From Candidatus Altimarinota bacterium (GTDB lineage: Bacteria > Patescibacteriota > Gracilibacteria > UBA4473): a DNA stretch of 64,000 nucleotides. Each line of letters opens with the position of its first letter. Positions within the stretch are counted from its first letter, which is position 1. The position numbers were made by a program, and so were the translations under genes. Positions 18,279 to 25,624 of this stretch are shown piece by piece. The stretch lies in contig JAGLIF010000009.1 in NCBI GenBank assembly GCA_023143095.1, positions 62,001-126,000 of the forward strand, given 5' to 3'. The notes beneath the pieces are model-generated. The model saw only the letters and a program-made list of their open reading frames with translations, was not told the origin of the DNA and made no database searches.

Positions 18279-19926
18279 GTTTTTTTATATATTTTGCGAC
18301 AACCCACCCTGATTTCCCTTCTTTAAAAGAAATTTCATACCACCCATTTTCGAAATTCGTATAAGAATAAATTTCTCCAGGCTTAACTGTCCCTACAATT
18401 TGTCCATTGTTTCGAACATTAAGATACCCAATTCCCGTTGGCAATATTTCAAGATTTGGTCCTTCTATCTTCTTTTCGGAAGAAACAGTCGTTAAATCTA
18501 AATCTGATTTAGTCGTTGTTTCTTCCTCTGTAGCTAATATTTCTATATATTCCCCAGACACCCATCCCCTTCCTCCATCGTTCAAAACGATTTCATGCCA
18601 TCCATCTTTTGAATTTTCATAAACATAAACTTCTCCTGGAAAAACTGCTCCGACCAATCTCCCCTTAGGTTCATTTCGCACATTCAATTTGGTAATATCT
18701 TTACTCACCATTAACTTAGAAACCACTACTATTTCTGATTGAACCACAATTGGCTCCAAAACTACTTTCGATTGTACTACTGGTCTAGCCGACTGCACTC
18801 TTTGACTAGAAGTAAATCCTCCAACTAAACTATAAATTGGTAAAATAACCGCTAATGCAACTGCCATTACCCCTCCCCAAACAATCAATAAAAGAACTGG
18901 TTCAAAAAGTACCGTTAAATTTTTAGTGGTAATTTCTGTTTTTTCATCAAAATTTTCCCCCATTTTCAATAGCGTATCTGAAAGATTAGCCGACTGTTCT
19001 CCAGAAACAATCATTTGTTGGACTGGAGGCGGAATATACTCCTTCATAAAAGGATTCTTAGCAAAGGTTTTTCGAAATGAATTGCCCTCTTCAATACTCT
19101 TTCTAATTTTTTCATAAAAATGCTGATAAACACGAATCTCAGTAGTCGTCTCCAAGGAAGATAACGCCTTATCAACTGGAAGTCCTACTCGTAATAAATT
19201 TCCCAAAATAAACCCCATTTGAGATAATTCCACTTCTTTTATCAAAGTACTAAGCACCGGAAAATGTAATAAAATCGATTGTCCCAAATGTTTAGTTTTT
19301 TTGTAAATAAAAACAAAATAAACCATAAACAAAAGAACTAAAAAGAATAATGGTACAACAATAATTCCATACTCTCCTAAAAAATCACCAACAGCAATAA
19401 GAACCTTCGTAATTGTTGGTAATGATAATTTTAAGGAAGAAAAAACAGATGAAAGCCGCGGCAAAATAAACCAAGCGATACCAACTCCAATAATAACAGT
19501 TAAACAAAAAACAAAAACTGGATACATCATAGCTGAACGAAGCTTTGATCGAAAAACTCGTTCTTTCCGTTGTTGTTTATTGATAACCTTTAAATTTTCC
19601 TGCAAACTCCCAGACTCTTCCCCTATCTTAAAAAGCACTAAAACATGATCTGGAAGTAATTTAGAATTTTTTAGAGCTTTCCATAAAGGAAACCCTGCAT
19701 CAATCTCCTCTTTTATTTTAGAAATAATTGATCTCATCGCACCAGAATGTATCCCCTTTTCAATAGCATCCAACACCATAAAAATATCCATCCCAGAAGC
19801 CAATAACATCGATAAATTCTCAATAAAATAATCTTTTTCATCTTCTGTTACAAAAAAAATGGAATTAAAAATAGAAGAAAAAAAAGAACTTTTTTTTTGA
19901 TTTTTGTTTTTAAGATCATCCACCAT
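18259..19926 (-). CDS. pilC: PilC-type inner-membrane platform protein with two SH3b domains
   Basis: A 555-residue protein. Residues 30-385 are two T2SSF domains (IENLSMLLASGMDIFMVLDAI and LSQMGFILGNLLRVGLPVDKAL) with three membrane helices, the platform that couples PilB to pilus growth. The usual PilC ends here, at about 400 residues. This one continues past the last helix with two SH3b-like domains: KLNVRNEPKGRLVGAVFPGE ... GWVSGEYI (about 425-470) and YLNVRNNGQIVGTVKPGE ... GWVVAKYI (about 500-548). The tail after the third helix is expected outside the membrane, so the SH3b pair could bind the cell wall. It lies 3' of PilB and 5' of the FimT-like gene. Confidence 0.87.
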   Translation of the reverse strand: MVDDLKNKNQKKSSFFSSIFNSIFFVTEDEKDYFIENLSMLLASGMDIFMVLDAIEKGIHSGAMRSIISKIKEEIDAGFPLWKALKNSKLLPDHVLVLFKIGEESGSLQENLKVINKQQRKERVFRSKLRSAMMYPVFVFCLTVIIGVGIAWFILPRLSSVFSSLKLSLPTITKVLIAVGDFLGEYGIIVVPLFFLVLLFMVYFVFIYKKTKHLGQSILLHFPVLSTLIKEVELSQMGFILGNLLRVGLPVDKALSSLETTTEIRVYQHFYEKIRKSIEEGNSFRKTFAKNPFMKEYIPPPVQQMIVSGEQSANLSDTLLKMGENFDEKTEITTKNLTVLFEPVLLLIVWGGVMAVALAVILPIYSLVGGFTSSQRVQSARPVVQSKVVLEPIVVQSEIVVVSKLMVSKDITKLNVRNEPKGRLVGAVFPGEVYVYENSKDGWHEIVLNDGGRGWVSGEYIEILATEEETTTKSDLDLTTVSSEKKIEGPNLEILPTGIGYLNVRNNGQIVGTVKPGEIYSYTNFENGWYEISFKEGKSGWVVAKYIKKLDDATE

Positions 19927-19951
19927 GAAAAAAATTTTAGAAAATACTGAT

Positions 19952-20059
19952 TTAATATACTAGTATTTCTCCTCCCTCATTTCTGCAAAGACAAGAATCT
20001 ATTTTTATTAATTTTAAAAGATTATTTTTTTGTACGAAATTAATCTCTTGTTTTGTCAT
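19952..20059 (-). CDS. Possible 35-residue ORF between pilB and pilC
   Basis: ATG at 20059, stop at 19952; the product starts MTKQEINFVQ and contains two Cys (DSCLCRNEGG). The region just before the ATG is a copy of a leader pattern also found before pilX (AAAAATGACAAAACA). No similarity recognised; it may be no more than a decayed gene start. Confidence 0.25.
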   Translation of the reverse strand: MTKQEINFVQKNNLLKLIKIDSCLCRNEGGEILVY

Positions 20060-20087
20060 TTTTGTTTTTATCAATATTTCCCTAATT

Positions 20088-21734
20088 TTATAGTGAAGCC
20101 ACTCTCAAGACTTCTTCAATTGTAGTAATTCCATTGTGTACTTTATCCATTCCATCCTCAAAAAGTGATCTTGCTCCCTGTAATTTAGCTAAATTCCAAA
20201 TCTGTTTTGTTGAAGGATTCTCCAAAATCAAATCCCGCATTTCTGGAGTAATCTCAAGAAATTCAAAAAGAGCCTTTCTTCCGCGATAGCCTGTATTTCT
20301 ACAAGCAGGACAACCCTTCCCTTTATAAATTGTTACATATTCATCAGAATCTTTGTAAAAAGATTTCAATTTTGGAAATTCTTTAATAATCTGACTCTGT
20401 TTCACTTTTTGACTTTGTCGACAACTTAAACAAATAGTTCGAATCAAACGCTGTGCCACTATCACTTCAAGAGTTGAAGCTAATAAGAAAGGTTCAATTC
20501 CCATATCCAACAATCTAGGAATAGCAGTTGCTGAATCATTCGCATGAAAGGTTGAAAAAAGTAAATGTCCAGTCAATGCAGCATTTACTCCTATCTCCGC
20601 CGTTTCTCTATCTCGTATTTCTCCTACCAAAATAATATCTGGATCTTGTCTTACGATAGATTTAAGCCCCTCTGAAAAAGTAAGATTTGTTTGCTGATTC
20701 ACCTGAATTTGATTCATACCAGAAATCTTATATTCCACAGGATCCTCTATCGTCGTAATATTTATTTCTGGATGATGAAGTGTTTTCAATAATGCATAAA
20801 GAGTAGTAGTTTTCCCTGCTCCAGTCGGACCAGTTACTAAAACCATCCCAAACGGCTTTTTAGAAATAGTTCGAAAAAGTGTTTCATCAACTTCAGATAA
20901 ACCAATTCCAGAAAGTGTAAAATCCTGCACATACTGTGCTAACAAACGAATCACTATTTTTTCTCCATCTAACACTGGAACAATTGCCACCCTCATGTCC
21001 ACCGTCATATGTTTATCTTTCAGAAAATAACGAATAGCTCCATCTTGTGCAGAGAAATGTTCATCAATTCGAAGATGTGATTGAACTTTTATCCGATTCA
21101 AAATATTTTCATAATATTCTTTTGCTAAAATGCCCACTTCGTGCAACACACCATCAATCCGAAAACGAATAAATGCCTCTTTACCTTGTGGTTCAAAATG
21201 AATATCTGAAGCTCCATTCGTAACAGCATCCTCAAAAATTTCCTCTAAAATCTCTGGTGCTACTTTTTCTTGCTTTTCAATAATCATTGAAAACCGTTTC
21301 TCTAGTGATTTTTGATAATGAATAAAAATAGAATCTATTTCCTCTGGCAAGGAATAAGCTAGAATCACATTCTTCTTTAAAATTTTCTTCAATTTCGGTA
21401 TCAACTTTTTATCTGGTCTATCCGTAGCAATAACAACCTCCTTTTCCTTTTCCGAAAAAAGCGCAACTCGATACTCTTTAGCAATCAATTCAGGAATACG
21501 CAAAACACTTTCAGCCAAAATTGGATGCAAAATCATATCTGCATAATTCATCTTAAAAAATTCTGCAACCGCTTGTCCTAAAAGAGCTTTTGTAATAATG
21601 CCCTCCATCAAAAAATAATCAACCAAAGACGATTTATGAGACTTCGCAAAAACCTCTGCCTTTTTTACATCCTCCTCCGAGACATAACTCTCAGAAAGTA
21701 ATATTTCTTTTATTTTTTTATCTTCAAATTTCAT
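20088..21734 (-). CDS. pilB: Type IV pilus extension ATPase PilB
   Basis: A 548-residue GspE/PilB ATPase. An N-terminal MshEN-like domain (residues 1-150) precedes the N2 domain with DAVTNGASDIHFEPQ and the RecA-like core. Walker A is GPTGAGKTTTLYAL near residue 303, the Asp box is ITTIEDPVE, Walker B is RQDPDIILVGEIRD, and the His box follows. A four-cysteine zinc site is near residues 435-480 (CLSCRQ and CPACRNTG), the hallmark of PilB/GspE and absent in PilT. It powers assembly of pilins in the neighbouring genes. The CheY-like gene lies 4 bp upstream, so the two are cotranscribed. No PilT retraction ATPase is in the window. Confidence 0.95.
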   Translation of the reverse strand: MKFEDKKIKEILLSESYVSEEDVKKAEVFAKSHKSSLVDYFLMEGIITKALLGQAVAEFFKMNYADMILHPILAESVLRIPELIAKEYRVALFSEKEKEVVIATDRPDKKLIPKLKKILKKNVILAYSLPEEIDSIFIHYQKSLEKRFSMIIEKQEKVAPEILEEIFEDAVTNGASDIHFEPQGKEAFIRFRIDGVLHEVGILAKEYYENILNRIKVQSHLRIDEHFSAQDGAIRYFLKDKHMTVDMRVAIVPVLDGEKIVIRLLAQYVQDFTLSGIGLSEVDETLFRTISKKPFGMVLVTGPTGAGKTTTLYALLKTLHHPEINITTIEDPVEYKISGMNQIQVNQQTNLTFSEGLKSIVRQDPDIILVGEIRDRETAEIGVNAALTGHLLFSTFHANDSATAIPRLLDMGIEPFLLASTLEVIVAQRLIRTICLSCRQSQKVKQSQIIKEFPKLKSFYKDSDEYVTIYKGKGCPACRNTGYRGRKALFEFLEITPEMRDLILENPSTKQIWNLAKLQGARSLFEDGMDKVHNGITTIEEVLRVASL

Positions 21735-21738
21735 TGTT

Positions 21739-22131
21739 TTATTTTACTTTCTTTCCTTTCTTCGTGCCAATGGCTTCTTTTACATATTCAACTATTTTTA
21801 AAAGTGGCGTATCCGATTTCACGAAATAACGAATCGCCCCCAAAGCTTTCGCTTTTTCCTCATCTTCTTCCTGACTTAAATTAGATGTAACAATCACTTT
21901 TCCTGACATTTTTTGCTCTACAAAAACTTTCAATACTTGAAACCCATCCATATTTGGCATAATCAAGTCTAGCAAAATAAGATCAAAAGACTCCTTTTCC
22001 AATATTCGAAGTGCTTCTTCCCCATCAAAAGCCGTTTTTACATCAAATCCGGAATTGGTAAGTTTAAGTCGTAGTGCAGTAGAAAGTGCTCTCTCATCAT
22101 CAACCACAAGAATTTTTGGTTTTTTTACCAT
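21739..22131 (-). CDS. CheY-like single-domain response regulator
   Basis: A 130-residue receiver domain. Acidic pocket D11, D12 and the phospho-acceptor D55 (LILLDLIMPNMDG) are present, with the conserved Thr/Ser (VTSN) and Lys (YFVKSD). There is no output domain, so it signals by protein contact. It is the first gene of the pilus transcript and is 4 bp from pilB, which suggests it adjusts pilus assembly. The kinase at 13845, on the same strand at the other end of the cluster, is a candidate partner, but this is inferred only from position. Confidence 0.93.
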   Translation of the reverse strand: MVKKPKILVVDDERALSTALRLKLTNSGFDVKTAFDGEEALRILEKESFDLILLDLIMPNMDGFQVLKVFVEQKMSGKVIVTSNLSQEEDEEKAKALGAIRYFVKSDTPLLKIVEYVKEAIGTKKGKKVK

Positions 22132-22168
22132 GAGTAGGAAATATAAAAACTAGATTTATCTTATAGAA

Positions 22169-22177
22169 ATTATACCA
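22169..22177 (-). promoter_or_regulatory. Extended -10 promoter of the pilus transcript
   Basis: The minus strand has TGGTATAAT about 40 bases before the AUG at 22131, with no good -35 element. The same TGGTATAAT occurs before 10587 and 43595. Confidence 0.55.
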
Positions 22178-22263
22178 CAAAAAAAACAAAACGAAAAGCT
22201 CAATTAACTGTAAGAAAGTGATGATCTATTGATTTTAAACCAAAAATATGCTATAATTAAGGT

Positions 22264-24057
22264 TTACCGATTTCGTTTTCGATCAATCTCCTTGAGCCAT
22301 TTCTTTCGAAGACGAATGCTTCTTGGTGTTATTTCCACATATTCATCTTCCTTGATATACTCCAAAGCATTCTCAAGGGACACTTCTATCGGTGGTGTTA
22401 AATTAATAGCATCATCCGCCCCAGAAGACCGAACATTCGTAAGTTTTTTTCCTTTAATTGGATTGACCGTCAAGTCACTCCCTTGGTTATGCTCACCAAT
22501 AATCATTCCCTCATAAACCTTTGTTGCTGGATGAATAAAAATAGCTCCTCGTTCTTGCAAATTCCATAAAGAAAATGCTGTTGCATCCCCATTCTCTCCT
22601 GAAATAAGCGATCCCACTTGCCGTTTTTCAATTGGTCCAAGAAAAGGTGCCATATGAGAAAAAGAACTAAACATCGTTCCTTCCCCCTTAGTTAAGATAA
22701 TAAAATGAGAACGAATTCCTAAAAGACCTCGTGCTGGCATATTAAATTCCAACATTGTTATGCCATTTTCTGTTACCATATTTTTCATTTCCCCTCGTCT
22801 TTGCGAAAGCAGTTCAATAATTTTCCCTGAAATATTATCTGGAACATTGATAACAACATGTTCTATCGGTTCCCACTGTGAACCCTCTTTTTCTTGAAAA
22901 ACAATTTCTGGTTGCGAAACTTGAAGTTCAAACCCTTCCCTTCGCATAGATTCAATCAGTACTGCCAAATGCATCTCTCCTCTACCTAAAACTTTAAATT
23001 TATCAGCATTCCCAGAAAACTCAACTAACAGTCCCACATTGGTTTCCAATTCTTTTTCAAGCCGATCTCTAATTTGTCGACTTGTAACAAACTTTCCTTC
23101 CCTTCCAGCAAATGGCGAATCATTAACCATAAAATACATTGCCAAAGTCGGCGGATCTACTTTGATAGCTGCCAAAGGCTCTACTGTATCCTTTGTCGCA
23201 ATAGTTTCCCCCACATAAATATCTGCAATCCCTGCAATAGCAACAATATCACCAGCAAAAACTTCTTTCACTTCTAATCTAGAAAGTCCTTGAAAGGTAA
23301 ACAATTTTGAAACTTTCCCACTTCGTTTTTGTCCAGTTGGTGTAAAAATTGTTACTGCTTGATTTACTTTCAAACTTCCCTCGTGTACTCGTCCAACAGC
23401 AATTCGCCCCAAGAAACTATCATAAGAAAGTGTCGATGGTTGCATTCGAAAAAGTTCTTTTATTTTTTGATTCGCTTTTGGAACATGTTCTAAAATAAAA
23501 TCTAATAATGGTATAATATCCTTTTTTTCATCTGAAAGTTCTCGAATCGCAATTCCTTCTCTGGCAATCGTATATAAATAAGGAAAATCCAATTGTTCAT
23601 CATTCGCACCTAATTGTACAAATAAGTCAAAAACTTGATCAACCACCCAATCCGCTCGCGCTGATTGTTTGTCTATTTTATTTATTACCACAAGCACTTT
23701 TTTTCCTTGTTCCAAAGATTTTCTCAATACAAATTTCGTCTGTGGCATCGGTCCTTCATAGGCATCAACCACTAAAACAACCGCATCAACTGTTTTAAGA
23801 ACTCGTTCTACCTCACTGCCAAAGTCCGCATGTCCTGGTGTATCCACAATATTAATTTTTGTCCCTCCATATTCAATTGCTGCATTTTTCGCATAAATAG
23901 TAATCCCCCTCTCTCTCTCCTGATCATTACTATCCATAACACAAGTCGTAACTTCCTCATGATCAGAAAAAACCCCGCATTTCTGAAGAAGTGCATCCAC
24001 TAATGTTGTTTTTCCATGATCTACATGAGCAATGATTGCAATATTTCGAATTTCCAT
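22264..24057 (-). CDS. typA: Ribosome-associated GTPase TypA/BipA
   Basis: A 597-residue translational GTPase of normal length. G1 is AHVDHGKTT (residues 10-18), G2 is in RERGITI, G3 is DTPGH, G4 is NKID. Domains II and III follow, then the TypA-specific C-terminal domain with EPIEHVVINVP, GEMKNMV, RGLLGIRSHF and GEGTMFSSF. TypA binds the 70S ribosome and supports assembly and stress adaptation, often at low temperature. All motifs are intact. It lies in its own unit; the stop is about 130 bp from the pilus promoter region. Confidence 0.96.
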   Translation of the reverse strand: MEIRNIAIIAHVDHGKTTLVDALLQKCGVFSDHEEVTTCVMDSNDQERERGITIYAKNAAIEYGGTKINIVDTPGHADFGSEVERVLKTVDAVVLVVDAYEGPMPQTKFVLRKSLEQGKKVLVVINKIDKQSARADWVVDQVFDLFVQLGANDEQLDFPYLYTIAREGIAIRELSDEKKDIIPLLDFILEHVPKANQKIKELFRMQPSTLSYDSFLGRIAVGRVHEGSLKVNQAVTIFTPTGQKRSGKVSKLFTFQGLSRLEVKEVFAGDIVAIAGIADIYVGETIATKDTVEPLAAIKVDPPTLAMYFMVNDSPFAGREGKFVTSRQIRDRLEKELETNVGLLVEFSGNADKFKVLGRGEMHLAVLIESMRREGFELQVSQPEIVFQEKEGSQWEPIEHVVINVPDNISGKIIELLSQRRGEMKNMVTENGITMLEFNMPARGLLGIRSHFIILTKGEGTMFSSFSHMAPFLGPIEKRQVGSLISGENGDATAFSLWNLQERGAIFIHPATKVYEGMIIGEHNQGSDLTVNPIKGKKLTNVRSSGADDAINLTPPIEVSLENALEYIKEDEYVEITPRSIRLRKKWLKEIDRKRNR

Positions 24058-24155
24058 AAAGAGAATAATAAATACTTACATGCTTTTACTCATAACGATA
24101 GAGATGTCAAAGCAGATTTTTTTCATGGAATTTATTTTTTTCTTGAACAAAAAAC

Positions 24156-25481
24156 TTATTCGATAGGAAAAACTTTATCAATTCCTTCTGTTACTGTTGC
24201 TCGATTTAAAAGATGCTTTCCTATATCCTCTGAAGATAATTCAACAGAACCATCCGACACCTGACACAAAAACCGTGTCAAAGGTAAACTCTCATCAATA
24301 TCTGTAAGCGTTGATAAATACTCCCCAACTCTTTCAGATGAAAAAGAATCTTTATCTAAAACAGATTCCAACATTGCTTGAAGAATATCATCTCTATATT
24401 CTGTTCCAAAAATGCGAATAAACTCCAGAAACATACGACAAAACACCCATGCCTTGGTATTTTCCCCAAAAAAGCTTCCAATCAATTCTTCATACGCCTC
24501 CAAAACTTTAAGTACTTCAGAAAAAAGTACTTTCGATGGCAAATGAGATGCTTCTTTTCCTTCTTCAACAATTAATCCATCTCCCGACGATAAAGACTGT
24601 ATTTTTTCCCTAAATTGTCTCATTTCAGCAGTATCCAAATTTTTTGGAATCTTTTCCGCATTAAATTCTTCTGACATACTCAAACCTTCCACAGTTCCCT
24701 CTATCTCCTCAATTGATTCATCGTTTGCACCAATTCCTTTCATTACTCCTCCACGAAAATTTCTTGATCCTTCACTTTTTTCAAAAAATTCCATACAAAG
24801 CAAAATATCTCCCAACCCTGCTATCCCAAAATACTCATATGGATTTTCTCCTTCAGGACAATTTTTTTCCACCACCGAAAAACCAGCCTGCAAGGTCTCA
24901 AATAAAATTTGGGTTTTTTCTTTAGAAGATAATTTTTTCCAAACCTTTCCCAATTCAAAAACCAATAAGTTTTTAATAATCCCAGACCACTGAACCACTT
25001 CTGGAGACACTGAAGCATAAAATCGCAGATGCTCACTATTAAGTTTTTGTTGCAAAGCATAAACATCAGATATGTTAATATTTTTTCCAGCTATAATTGT
25101 TGCCGTAGGACTCCCATCAATAATCTGTTGTGCAATATTTGGACCAGACAAGATAAATACTCGATTTTTTTCTTCATCTGACAGTTCCTTATATAACTCA
25201 GCACTAGCCAATCCCTTTGAAGTCAAAATAATTCTAGAATCTGGATACTTTCGAATATGCTCTAATGTAGTTTCTTTTTGAGAACTTGGAATTGCTAAAA
25301 TAAAATTTTTCGGCGCCTCATCTGAAGGATAATTTTGTGAATCATGCCCAGGAGTTACTATTTCACTTATTTTTGCACCTACCAATCGACCTAATTGTTG
25401 CAAAAGCGCAGTTCCAAAAGCTCCATTTCCAACAATAGCTAAATCTTCTTGAAAATTATCCCTTTCGCTTTCTTCTATCAT
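24156..25481 (-). CDS. gpsA: Divergent NAD(P)-dependent glycerol-3-phosphate dehydrogenase-like protein
   Basis: GpsA makes sn-glycerol-3-phosphate from dihydroxyacetone phosphate for phospholipids. This 441-residue protein has the dinucleotide fold GNGAFGTAL (residues 18-26), the LSGPNIAQQ segment (GpsA LSGPSFA), the catalytic Lys in SGIIKNLLVFELG, GIAGLGDILLC, SRNFRGG and EGLSMSEEF. The family usually has about 330 residues; here about 100 extra acidic residues lie toward the C-terminus (from roughly residue 300). Key residues are present, so activity is plausible, but sequence drift is large. Monocistronic on the minus strand, divergent from the VIT-domain gene. Confidence 0.75.
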   Translation of the reverse strand: MIEESERDNFQEDLAIVGNGAFGTALLQQLGRLVGAKISEIVTPGHDSQNYPSDEAPKNFILAIPSSQKETTLEHIRKYPDSRIILTSKGLASAELYKELSDEEKNRVFILSGPNIAQQIIDGSPTATIIAGKNINISDVYALQQKLNSEHLRFYASVSPEVVQWSGIIKNLLVFELGKVWKKLSSKEKTQILFETLQAGFSVVEKNCPEGENPYEYFGIAGLGDILLCMEFFEKSEGSRNFRGGVMKGIGANDESIEEIEGTVEGLSMSEEFNAEKIPKNLDTAEMRQFREKIQSLSSGDGLIVEEGKEASHLPSKVLFSEVLKVLEAYEELIGSFFGENTKAWVFCRMFLEFIRIFGTEYRDDILQAMLESVLDKDSFSSERVGEYLSTLTDIDESLPLTRFLCQVSDGSVELSSEDIGKHLLNRATVTEGIDKVFPIE

Positions 25482-25503
25482 TCTCTTGTCTTTGTTTAAA
25501 AAA

Positions 25504-25522
25504 TTAAGGAAACTCTGATAAA
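25504..25522 (+). repeat. Copy of the dispersed TTAAGGAAACACTGATAAA motif
   Basis: TTAAGGAAACTCTGATAAA, one mismatch to the best consensus, in the divergent gap between gpsA-like and VIT-domain genes. Confidence 0.5.
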
Positions 25523-25624
25523 TAAGTTCGTAAGAAAAAAATAAATTTTACATTCAATCACCTTCCTATAAAATTATTTTTGTTCTTCTTAGTGTTTTCT
25601 TAAAAAAAATCTAAACATAAAATA

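Noticed and set aside
20060-20087. Ribosome site or operator before the small ORF at 20059
   Set aside because: It is only the A-rich form of the dispersed motif; nothing distinguishes it from other copies.
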